In this document: positions 52,882-61,992 of the stretch, piece by piece
Numbering within the stretch: the first letter of the stretch is position 1
Layout: the number at the start of each line of letters is the position of its first letter
Assembly: GCF_009377195.2 (NCBI RefSeq)
Contig: NZ_VJXX01000004.1
Location: 124,001-188,000, forward strand
Length of the DNA: 64,000 nt
Origin: Arthrobacter bussei
Lineage (GTDB): Bacteria > Actinomycetota > Actinomycetes > Actinomycetales > Micrococcaceae
Reading direction: 5' to 3'
Program-made: the position numbers and the translations under genes
The notes under the pieces: model-generated
Seen by the model: only the letters and a program-made list of their open reading frames with translations
Told to the model about the DNA's origin: nothing
The model's database searches: none

Positions 52882-53551
52882 GGAGGACTCGCCGCGCCGT
52901 CAGCGGGCGCAGGCGAAGCGGGATCCCACCGAGTGGCACGGGCACAGGATCGTCACCGAGACGGACCTCGGCGCGGTGTTCGAGGAGGACGACGCCGCCA
53001 GGCGCCGTCGTGCCTCGATGCGCCGCATCCGCCACGGAGTGGTGCTGGTCGTCCTGATCGGCCTGCTCGCTGCCGCCGTGTACGTGGCGCTCGGGATCGC
53101 CCGGGGCGACATCAGCGTCGGTGCGGCCGAGGCCTCGCCCGAACCGACCTCCACCTGCCCGGCCGGGCCGTTCGACTACCAGGACCCGAGCGCGATCACC
53201 GTCAACGTCTTCAACAGCACCACGATCGACGGCCTGGCGACGACGGCGGCCGACCAGCTGCGCGGGCGCGCCTTCGCGGTGCGGGACATCGGCAACAGGC
53301 AGGTCGGATCCACCGGCATGACCGCGATCATCGTCTCCGGCGAGGGCGGACGAGCCAACGCCTTCACCCTCCAGCGGACCATCCCCGATTCCCTCTATGT
53401 GGCCGACGAGCGCGAGGACCGGACGGTGGACGTGATCGTCGGGTCGTCCTACGCGGGCATCGTTCCGCCCGAGGGCGTCGACATCACCCCCGCGCCGCTG
53501 AGGTGCGCGGGTGAGGACGAGACGCCCACCCCGACGCCCACCGCTCCCTAG
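52874..53551 (+). CDS. LytR C-terminal (LytR_C) domain membrane protein
   Basis: A 225-residue protein. The cytoplasmic start (TEEDSPRRQRAQAKRDPTEWHGHRIVTETDLG) leads to one membrane helix (about 56-78). Outside is a LytR_C domain: ITVNVFNSTTIDGLATTAADQLRGRAFAVRDIGNRQ...AIIVSGEGGRANAFTLQRTIP. The tail is Thr/Pro-rich. LytR_C domains occur with LCP wall-polymer ligases, but the LCP domain is missing here. The ATG at 52874 overlaps the previous gene. Confidence 0.88.
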   Translation: MTEEDSPRRQRAQAKRDPTEWHGHRIVTETDLGAVFEEDDAARRRRASMRRIRHGVVLVVLIGLLAAAVYVALGIARGDISVGAAEASPEPTSTCPAGPFDYQDPSAITVNVFNSTTIDGLATTAADQLRGRAFAVRDIGNRQVGSTGMTAIIVSGEGGRANAFTLQRTIPDSLYVADEREDRTVDVIVGSSYAGIVPPEGVDITPAPLRCAGEDETPTPTPTAP

Positions 53552-53563
53552 CGGACGTCGGCC

Positions 53564-54055
53564 TCAGGCCCGTCGTCGCAGGGCTGCGCGCCGCGCACCG
53601 AGGGGGTAGACGACCCAGAGGACCAGCACGACGGCGAGCACTGACGCGGCGACGATCAGCCCTGCCGCGCGGTTCACCACCAGGTCGAAGACCAGCCACG
53701 CCGTCCCGGCGAGCACCAGCCCCACGAGGGCGATCGTCGTGCGGATGAGAGCTGCGGTGTGACGCACCAGGGTCGCCTTCACCCGGAGCCCGAACAGGAC
53801 GCGGTGCAGGTTGACCGAGGTCAGGACGAGGGCGGTGATCAGGGCCGAGGCGCAGACCAGGCAGAGGTACACGGTGACCTGGACGTCGTCGAGCTCGGCG
53901 AAGCGGCTCTGGAACGGCAGCGTCAGCAGGAAGCCCGTCAGGATCTGGATGCCGGTCTGCATCACGCGCAGCTCCTGCAGCATCTCCTGCCAGTTGCGGT
54001 CCAGGCGCTGGTTGCTGCTCTCGCCCCGGCCGTCGTCCTCCACGGGGCTGCTCAT
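53564..54055 (-). CDS. DUF6328-type membrane protein
   Basis: A 163-residue protein with four helices. The start QRLDRNWQEMLQELRVMQTGIQILTGFLLTLPFQSRFAELDD and then LCLVCASALITALVLTSVNLHRVLFG fit a common actinobacterial family (DUF6328). The function is unknown. GGAGGA precedes the ATG at 54055. It lies 31 bases after the pdxK stop and is probably the last gene of that operon. Confidence 0.82.
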   Translation of the reverse strand: MSSPVEDDGRGESSNQRLDRNWQEMLQELRVMQTGIQILTGFLLTLPFQSRFAELDDVQVTVYLCLVCASALITALVLTSVNLHRVLFGLRVKATLVRHTAALIRTTIALVGLVLAGTAWLVFDLVVNRAAGLIVAASVLAVVLVLWVVYPLGARRAALRRRA

Positions 54056-54086
54056 CCGGGGCGCATCCTCCGGTGCGGCGGGTCCG

Positions 54087-54908
54087 TCAGGCCCGCGCGC
54101 CGCCCTGCCAGACGGCGTCGAACGGTGCGTTGGACGCCACCCGGTTGCGGATGCCCTCCGTGACGAAGGCCTTGGCCGTCCGCGCGGCGTCGAGCGGGGC
54201 CGCGCCCTTGGAGAGCTCCGCTGCGATGGCGGCGGCGAGCGTGCAGCCCGCGCCACTGACGGCGATCTCCCCGACCTTGGGCTCGGACAGCACCTCGAGG
54301 GTCTCGCCGTCGTAGTAGACGTCGACGGCGTCGGGACCCTCGATGCGCACGCCGCCCTTGGCGAGGACCACGGCCCCGCTCTGCCGGTGGATGATCCGCG
54401 CGGCCTCCTTCAGGTCCTCGAGATCGCCGATGGTGATGCCCGAGAGTGATTCGGCCTCGAAGTGGTTCGGCGTGACGAAGGTGGCCAGCGGCAGGATGTT
54501 CGCCTTCAGGGCCTGATCCGTGTCCAGCGCGGCACCGGGCTCCTGGCCCTTGCAGATCAGCACGGGGTCGAGGACCACGTGGTCCCACTCCTGGCTCCCG
54601 AGCGCGGTGGCGACCGTGTCGATGGTGGCAGGTGTGCCGAGCATGCCGAGCTTGACGGTCCTGAGCGGGTAGCAGCACTGGACGGCCTCGAGCTGGTCCG
54701 CGATGACCTGCTGGTCCACGGGGACGAAGCGGTGCTGCCAGTCCCTGTTCGGATCGAAGGAGACGATGCACGTCAGCGCGACGATGCCGTACACGCCGAG
54801 TTCCTGGAAGGTCTTGAGGTCGGCCTGCGCACCTGCGCCACCCGTCGCCTCGGACCCGGCGATCGTCAGGGTGATGGCGGGGGCAGGGCGCGTCTGGGTA
54901 TCGGGCAT
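54087..54908 (-). CDS. pdxK: Pyridoxine/hydroxymethylpyrimidine kinase (PdxK/ThiD family)
   Basis: A 273-residue ribokinase-fold enzyme. ALTIAGSEATGGAGAQADLKTFQELGVYGIVALTCIVSFD is the ThiD/PdxK N-terminus; VLDPVLICKG and VSGAGCTLAAAIAAELS hold the catalytic region. The FQELGVYG...CIVSFDP and PVDQQVIADQL features are closer to Bacillus-type PdxK than to bifunctional ThiD, so vitamin B6 salvage is the better guess. A four-base gap separates it from the epimerase gene. Confidence 0.85.
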   Translation of the reverse strand: MPDTQTRPAPAITLTIAGSEATGGAGAQADLKTFQELGVYGIVALTCIVSFDPNRDWQHRFVPVDQQVIADQLEAVQCCYPLRTVKLGMLGTPATIDTVATALGSQEWDHVVLDPVLICKGQEPGAALDTDQALKANILPLATFVTPNHFEAESLSGITIGDLEDLKEAARIIHRQSGAVVLAKGGVRIEGPDAVDVYYDGETLEVLSEPKVGEIAVSGAGCTLAAAIAAELSKGAAPLDAARTAKAFVTEGIRNRVASNAPFDAVWQGGARA

Positions 54909-54912
54909 GCCC

Positions 54913-55863
54913 CTAGTGTGCCCGAACCGGTGCGGGGGCTTCCACCCGGTCGGGGGTGAGGATCTGCCGGAGCGCCGGGCCCAGGGTGGGGTAGTCGAAG
55001 GTGAACCCGGCGTCGAGGAGCTTCCTCGGGGAGACCCACCGGCTCTTGAGGACCAGCTCGGCCTCGGTGCGGATGATCATGCCGCCGAGTTCCAGGAGCC
55101 AGGCCGGTGTCGGCAGGCCGGCAGGCACGTGGAGGCGCTCGCGGACGGCGGCCATCAGCTCGGCATTGGTCACCACACCGGGTGCTGCCAGGTTGACGGG
55201 ACCCTCGAGGGTCGGGGTCGCGGCGATGAGGACGACGGCGCGGTACAGGTCGTCGAGGTGGATCCAGCTGAACTTCTGCGTGCCCGGCCCCATCCGACCG
55301 CCCAGTCCTGTCCGTGCCAGCGTGGAGAGCGGAGCCATGACGCTGCCGGGGCCCAGGACGATCGCGATGCGCAGGGCGACCTTCCGCACGCCGGGTGTGG
55401 CGGCGTCGGCCAGGGCCTGCTCCCACGCCCGCGCCACCGAGACGGAGAACCCCGTACCGAGATCGCCGTCGTCCTCCGTCTGCGGCCGGTCCATGGCATG
55501 CCGGTAGATGGTGCCGGTGCTGGAGTTCATCCATACCGGCGGCGGCGTCCCACCACTCTCCCTGCACAGGGCGAGTGCACGCCCGAGCTCCTCGGTGGTG
55601 TCGACCCGTGAGGAGAAGATCGCGTCCGCGTTCCGCTTGCCGTAGCGGCAGTCGACGCTCCGGCCGGCGAGGTTGACGAGGGCATCGGCGCCGTCGAGCA
55701 CGCTCGCGATGGCCGCGGTGTCCCCCCAGACGGCGGGCCCGCTGCGGCCGATCGTGCGCACCTCCACCCCGGCCTCGGTGAAGCGCCGGACGAGGTGTGT
55801 ACCGATGAAGCCGGACGCGCCGGCGATCACGACGGTCTGCAGGGTGTTCGGGACGATGTTCAT
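54913..55863 (-). CDS. TIGR01777/SulA-type NAD(P)-dependent epimerase
   Basis: A 316-residue SDR-fold protein. The dinucleotide motif is VVIAGASGFIGTHLVRRF (about 11-28), then INLAGRSVDCRYGKRN-like VNLAGRSVDCRYGKRNAD, RIAIVLGPGSVMAPL, MGPGTQKFSWIHLDDL, and NLAAPGVVTNAELM. These are the features of the YfcH/SulA family, whose substrate is unknown. Its ATG overlaps the preceding stop by 4 bp. Confidence 0.9.
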   Translation of the reverse strand: MNIVPNTLQTVVIAGASGFIGTHLVRRFTEAGVEVRTIGRSGPAVWGDTAAIASVLDGADALVNLAGRSVDCRYGKRNADAIFSSRVDTTEELGRALALCRESGGTPPPVWMNSSTGTIYRHAMDRPQTEDDGDLGTGFSVSVARAWEQALADAATPGVRKVALRIAIVLGPGSVMAPLSTLARTGLGGRMGPGTQKFSWIHLDDLYRAVVLIAATPTLEGPVNLAAPGVVTNAELMAAVRERLHVPAGLPTPAWLLELGGMIIRTEAELVLKSRWVSPRKLLDAGFTFDYPTLGPALRQILTPDRVEAPAPVRAH

Positions 55864-56363
55864 TGCGTGCGGACCAGCTTCCAGACACTGGCACGGGCCA
55901 GGGCGCCCGCACCTCCGATGACGAGGGCCGTGGGGAGACCGTCCCCGAGGGCCGTGGACGGGGACAGCAGGACGGCGACCACGAAGGCGGCCACCGCGAA
56001 GGCGACGAAGAAGACGCCGACATGGATCCACTGGTTGCGGACCGGCCGCAGGAGGTATCCGACGACGACGCCGAGGGGCAGGCCGGTCACGAACCCGATG
56101 CCGAGGCCGTACCAGAGGGCGATCACGAAGATGCCGAGGCCGCCGGGACCCCACCGCAGCGCGAAGACCAGGGCGAGGGTGACCACGCCGACCAGGAAGC
56201 CGACCACCACGGCGCCGATCCCGAAGGTCACGTGGTGCCGGGAGGGCGTCAGTCCGGCGTCGGCCGATCCGACGGCGCCCGCCGGGGTGCCCGTGCCGTC
56301 GTCCGCCGCGCTGTCACGGCCGGCGCCGTCGTCCGGTTCGGCGGGGCCACGGGGCGCAATCAT
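55860..56363 (-). CDS. Four-helix membrane protein in the TetR operon
   Basis: A 167-residue protein of unrecognised family. A soluble start of 45 residues rich in Gly, Ala and Asp is followed by four membrane helices (about 47-70, 75-98, 112-135, 142-160). It overlaps the tetR stop and the epimerase start by 4 bp each, so it belongs to the same transcript and may be a target of the regulator. Confidence 0.78.
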   Translation of the reverse strand: MIAPRGPAEPDDGAGRDSAADDGTGTPAGAVGSADAGLTPSRHHVTFGIGAVVVGFLVGVVTLALVFALRWGPGGLGIFVIALWYGLGIGFVTGLPLGVVVGYLLRPVRNQWIHVGVFFVAFAVAAFVVAVLLSPSTALGDGLPTALVIGGAGALARASVWKLVRTQ

Positions 56364-57025
56364 TGCCGTATCCCGCGGATGAGCTGGACGATGTCCTCGA
56401 CGATCTTGCGGACCACGGGCAGCCGGGACAGGATCACCAGCTTCGAGATGAGCGGCGCGGCCTGGTCGATGAGCCGGCGGGTCCTGGCCTGGCCCGGCGA
56501 CGCGTCGTACACCCAGAAGAGCGTGACCCCCATGTAGGCGTACCAGAGCAGTTCGGGGAGGTCGTCCCGGATGGCCAGCGGTGGCTGCGGCCGGGACATC
56601 AGCACTGCCTGCCGGAAGAGGGAGATCGCGCGGGCCCGGGCCACGGCCGATTCGCTGCCGAACGGGCTCGTGGTCGCGGAGGGCTTGATGGCGATGCCGA
56701 TGAAGTTCGAGCCGAAGTCGTGGTACGGGCCCATGACGTCGATCCCCGTGTTCAGCACGATCTTCAGGAGTTCGCCGAGATTCTGGCCCTCGCGCAGCAG
56801 CGGCAGTGCGAGGGTGCGGTGCTCCTCCTGCAGGCTGCGGTACAGCTCGTGCACGAGGTCGTCCTTGGAGGCGAAGTAGTAGTAGGCGCTGCCCGTGGAG
56901 ACGTTCGCGGCGGTGGCGATGGCGCGCATGGTCGTCTTCTCGTAGCCGATCTCGCGGAACAGCCGCAGCGCGGTGGACACCAGCAGCTCCCGGGTGGCTT
57001 CACCTCTGGCCGTCGACGTCGGCAT
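56360..57025 (-). CDS. TetR/AcrR-family transcriptional regulator
   Basis: A 221-residue repressor. The HTH is ALRLFREIGYEKTTMRAIATAANVSTGSAYYYFASKDDLVHELY (about 18-62). The C-terminal ligand domain is helical and unrecognised (YMGVTLFWVYDASPGQARTRRLIDQ). AAGGAG precedes the ATG. Two matching sites (TTGAACGTGTTCAA and its complement) lie 12-58 bases upstream, probably its own operators. It heads an operon with a membrane protein, an epimerase, a PdxK-type kinase and a DUF6328 protein. Confidence 0.9.
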   Translation of the reverse strand: MPTSTARGEATRELLVSTALRLFREIGYEKTTMRAIATAANVSTGSAYYYFASKDDLVHELYRSLQEEHRTLALPLLREGQNLGELLKIVLNTGIDVMGPYHDFGSNFIGIAIKPSATTSPFGSESAVARARAISLFRQAVLMSRPQPPLAIRDDLPELLWYAYMGVTLFWVYDASPGQARTRRLIDQAAPLISKLVILSRLPVVRKIVEDIVQLIRGIRQ

Positions 57026-57036
57026 CGGACTCCTTC

Positions 57037-57083
57037 TTGAACGTGTTCAATTCGAAGTGTACGCCTCTTTTGAACACGTTCAA
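57037..57083. promoter_or_regulatory. Twin operator for the TetR regulator
   Basis: TTGAACGTGTTCAA (57037-57050) and its exact reverse complement TTGAACACGTTCAA (57070-57083) lie 19 bases apart. Each is itself a TTGAAC/GTTCAA palindrome, a typical TetR operator form. Centre-to-centre spacing is 33 bases, about three turns of DNA. Confidence 0.8.
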
Positions 57084-57136
57084 TAGATGGCCTGCAGCCC
57101 GTCTGCTGACGAAGGGTGCGCCTCCGACGACGGCGA

Positions 57137-59383
<2,247 letters not shown>

Positions 59384-59427
59384 TCACGATACGGGAACCG
59401 GGCATCCGGTACGGAGCCCCGTCGCGG

Positions 59428-59967
59428 CTAGCGGCCCCATCCGGCGTGCGCGAGCGCCTGGCGGAGCAGATCGGCGCGACCGCCCGAGAACTCGGCCTGG
59501 ATGGAGGGGCTGAGGGCCTCGGCGGGTGTCAGCCAGGAGAGCTCGAGCGCGTCCTGGCGGGGATTGCACTCACCGGTGACGGGAATGAGGTAGGCGAGGG
59601 CGACGGCGTGCTGGCGGTCATCGGTCAGTCCCGTCTCGGAGGGCGAGGGGAAGTACTCGGCGATCGTGAACGGCAGCGGCGACGGCGCCAGCTGCGGGAG
59701 GGCCATCGGGCCGAGGTCCTTCTCCAGGTGGCGCAGCAGCGCGGCGCGGATGGTCTCCCGGTACATGACCCGGCCGGAGACGAAGGTCCGCACCATCTCG
59801 CCCTGCTCGTTGGCCTGCAGGAGCAGCCCCACTTCGTTGACATACCCGAGGGTGTCGCACCGCACGGGGATCGCCTCGACGTAGACCATCGGCAGGCGGC
59901 GGCGAGCCTCGTAGAGATCATCCTCGGAGAGCCAGCCCGGATTGGGGTCAGGGGTGCGTACGTTCAT
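59428..59967 (-). CDS. NUDIX-fold protein with a degenerate Nudix box
   Basis: A 179-residue protein. It has the Nudix fold outline (VYVEAIPVRCDTLGYVNEVGLLLQ, then SGRVMYRETIRAALLRHLEKDLG, then AYLIPVTGECNPRQDALELSWLTPAEAL). The box should read G-x5-E-x7-R-E-U-x-E-E-x-G-U, but here it ends R-H-L-E-K-D-L-G, so two metal-binding glutamates are changed. It may act on a different substrate or have lost activity. TAGAAC lies 6 bases before the ATG at 59967, so it may be leaderless. Confidence 0.8.
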   Translation of the reverse strand: MNVRTPDPNPGWLSEDDLYEARRRLPMVYVEAIPVRCDTLGYVNEVGLLLQANEQGEMVRTFVSGRVMYRETIRAALLRHLEKDLGPMALPQLAPSPLPFTIAEYFPSPSETGLTDDRQHAVALAYLIPVTGECNPRQDALELSWLTPAEALSPSIQAEFSGGRADLLRQALAHAGWGR

Positions 59968-60083
59968 ACCCCAGTTCTAGCGCAGACCCCGGCCCCGGTG
60001 GAGACGGCGCGCGGTTCTTCGGCCCGTGGCTGAATCCGGTACAGCGAGGGGCGGGCTGCGGATAGGGCGCGGGTCACCGCACC

Positions 60084-60126
60084 GCGGGGCGTTCGACGTC
60101 ACGCCGCGGGGCGTTCGACGTGACGC
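60084..60126. repeat. 21-bp direct repeat
   Basis: GCGGGGCGTTCGACGT occurs at 60084 and 60105, with ACGCCG after each. The second copy codes for the last residues of the VOC protein (HVERPAA), the first lies past its stop. Confidence 0.8.
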
Positions 60127-60809
60127 CGCCCCTCGCAGACCCGGACCTCGGCGCCCCATGGGGCGGCGACGCGGAGAGAGCGTCCGTAGCTCTCGTCCAC
60201 CACCGTGGGGTCGAAGCCGGCGCCGGATATGCGGGGGAGGAGATCCCGGACGTCGCCCTCGTACTCGAAGGCCAGCCCGCATCCGACGGCGGGCCCGGTG
60301 TGTACTCCGATGAGCCCCCCGTTCTTCGCCCGGACGTCGTGCCGGGTACCGGCATCGGAGCTGATCCTCGGCTTCGCTCCCACGTCCGCGAGGACGCGTG
60401 CCGCGGCGCCGGCGTCGGGTGTGTACCAGAGCGCGAGGACCGCGAGGGGTGACGCGGGAGCCCCGGTGTCCCGCGGTCCGGCGCCGGCCAGGAAGCTCAG
60501 GCCGTCGGGCGCCGTGATGCGGGCCGCGAGGCCGTGGCCCTCCTCGGTGAGCTCGACGGCGGTGCCCGCCTCGGCGGTACGGCGAGCGAAATCGCGCACG
60601 TCGCCGACGTCGAACGCGAGCGCCGTCGTGCCGTCCTCCTCGCTCCCCGCGGTGCAGGCGTGCAGCGCGACCCTGCCGCTCCCGGCGTCGAACACGGCGT
60701 AGGAGTCCTCCGGCTCGGGGTCCCGGGCGGACGTGAGTCCGAGTGCCGTGAGGAAGCGGGCTCCCCGGGCAAGATCCGTTGTGTGCACGAGGGGTCGGAC
60801 GCGGAGCAT
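60099..60809 (-). CDS. VOC (glyoxalase/bleomycin-resistance) family protein
   Basis: A 236-residue protein with two VOC modules: LRVRPLVHTTDLARGARFLTALGLTSARDPEPEDSYAVFDAGSGRVALHAC (1-52) and LAVLALWYTPDAGAAARVLADVGAKPRISSDAGTRHDVRAKNGGLIGVHTG (about 123-175). The class includes metalloenzymes and antibiotic-binding proteins; the substrate is unknown. Its ATG overlaps the stop of the ribbon-helix-helix gene upstream (TGATG), so the two are one operon. Confidence 0.85.
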   Translation of the reverse strand: MLRVRPLVHTTDLARGARFLTALGLTSARDPEPEDSYAVFDAGSGRVALHACTAGSEEDGTTALAFDVGDVRDFARRTAEAGTAVELTEEGHGLAARITAPDGLSFLAGAGPRDTGAPASPLAVLALWYTPDAGAAARVLADVGAKPRISSDAGTRHDVRAKNGGLIGVHTGPAVGCGLAFEYEGDVRDLLPRISGAGFDPTVVDESYGRSLRVAAPWGAEVRVCEGRRHVERPAA

Positions 60810-60952
60810 CAGCTCTCCTCGAGGTAGGCACGCAGCGCCCGCTCGACGAACGCCGAGAGGCTGAGGGTCTCGTCGATGCTGCGGTGCTTGACCTCGCGGA
60901 CGAGGTCCGGGGGGAGGTAGACGTTGAACTGCACTTTCGCTGCGTCGGCCAT
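60809..60952 (-). CDS. Ribbon-helix-helix (CopG/Arc-type) DNA-binding protein
   Basis: A 47-residue protein. [20 protein letters not shown] holds the beta-strand and first helix, and [19 protein letters not shown] the second helix, of the RHH fold. It should bind DNA as a dimer through the strand (KVQFNVYL). It precedes and is coupled to the VOC gene. A perfect palindrome 6 bases before its start is the likely operator, so it would repress its own operon. Confidence 0.85.
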   Translation of the reverse strand: MADAAKVQFNVYLPPDLVREVKHRSIDETLSLSAFVERALRAYLEES

Positions 60953-60958
60953 GTCCGG

Positions 60959-60976
60959 ATACTAGCAAACTAGTAT
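60959..60976. promoter_or_regulatory. Palindromic operator overlapping the -10 box of the RHH-VOC operon
   Basis: ATACTAG-CAAA-CTAGTAT is a perfect 7-bp inverted repeat. On the minus strand its proximal part is TAGTAT, which ends 6 bases before the RHH start codon and so is the likely -10 box of a leaderless transcript. A bound repressor would cover the promoter. The divergent gene at 61009 begins 32 bases away. Confidence 0.75.
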
Positions 60977-60996
60977 GGCGCCGGCGGTGTCAGGCG

Positions 60997-61002
60997 TACG
61001 GT
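60997..61002 (+). promoter_or_regulatory. -10 hexamer TACGGT, apparent leaderless start
   Basis: TACGGT, then TGACGC and the ATG at 61009: a 6-base gap with no ribosome site. Confidence 0.5.
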
Positions 61003-61008
61003 TGACGC

Positions 61009-61614
61009 ATGAAGCCCGAGCCCCCCGAACTCCTGCTGCCGGACGCTGCCGCCTGGCAACGGTGGCTCGAGGACAACCACCGGACCTCGCCCGGCGTGTG
61101 GCTCATCGAGCACAAGAAGGGCGGCACGGCGACCCAGCTCACCTATGCACAGGCTCTGGACGAGGCCCTGTGCTTCGGCTGGATCGACGGCCAGGCCCGA
61201 TCCCGGGACGAGGGCAGCTACTTCCAGCGCTTCACCCCGCGCGGCCCGCGCAGCATCTGGTCGATCCGCAACCGCACCTACGTGGACCGCCTGAGGAGCG
61301 AGGGCCGGATGCGCGAGGCGGGGGAGCGGGCGGTGGCCGCAGCACAGGCGGACGGCAGATGGGACAGGGCCTACGCGGGCCCGGCGACCGCGGAGGTCCC
61401 CGCCGACCTCGCGGCCGCGATCGACGGAGACCCTGCCGCGCTCGCGATGTTCGGCACGCTGTCCTCGCAGAACCGGTACGCCATGATCTTCCGTATCTCC
61501 CAGTTGAAGACGCAGGCGGCGAGGGAGCGGAACATCGCGAAGTTCGTCGCGATGCTCGCGCGCGGCGAGACGCTGTATCCCCAGAGCGGCCGGCGGCGCG
61601 GCGGCCAGGGCTAG
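61009..61614 (+). CDS. YdeI/OmpD-associated family protein
   Basis: A 201-residue soluble protein. WQRWLEDNHRTSPGVWLIEHKKGG, LTYAQALDEALCFGWIDGQARSRDEGSYFQRFTPRGPRSIWSIRNRTYVDRL and the MREAGERAVAAAQADGRWD helix are the YdeI-family pattern. The family's role is poorly known; some members protect against bacteriocins or peptides. It is transcribed away from the RHH-VOC operon and shares the gap with it. Confidence 0.9.
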   Translation: MKPEPPELLLPDAAAWQRWLEDNHRTSPGVWLIEHKKGGTATQLTYAQALDEALCFGWIDGQARSRDEGSYFQRFTPRGPRSIWSIRNRTYVDRLRSEGRMREAGERAVAAAQADGRWDRAYAGPATAEVPADLAAAIDGDPAALAMFGTLSSQNRYAMIFRISQLKTQAARERNIAKFVAMLARGETLYPQSGRRRGGQG

Positions 61615-61992
61615 GCGCGCACCCGGGCCGTCGGCCAGGGCCAGGTCGGCGCCGGCGGCGAGGACCAGGGGAGGACCGGCTGCGGGCAAAGGAGGACGCA
61701 CGGGCTTTCGCCTTTCTTGCGACCTTCTTGCGACAGCACCGGTGAATGGGCTGAGGCCCGCCCGCTATCCTCGGAAAGCGCCCGTTCCAGATCTTTCCAG
61801 GATCAGCACCCATCCCGGGCGCCCGCTTCCGCGAACAGGAAGCAGGAATGGACCGAGGCGGAGACGCGCGGACCCGCACCACCCCGCGTCAGCCAGTCGT
61901 ACTGCTGGGGAGCAGAGGCTGACCGGTACAACTTCATTCGCACTGATCGCAGAGGTCACCAGCCGCGGCGATTGCTCAACAGGGGAAATATC
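61615..61992 (+). other. 378-base gap before the large surface-protein gene
   Basis: No gene is supported. The sequence is GC-rich and repetitive near 61625-61690, and there is no clear terminator for the YdeI gene. The end carries AGGGGA before the TTG start at 61993. I do not see a convincing -35/-10 pair. Confidence 0.4.

Noticed and set aside
52582..53551. Toxin-antitoxin pair
   Set aside because: The first gene has only a loose likeness to antitoxins, and its partner is a LytR_C membrane protein, not a toxin.
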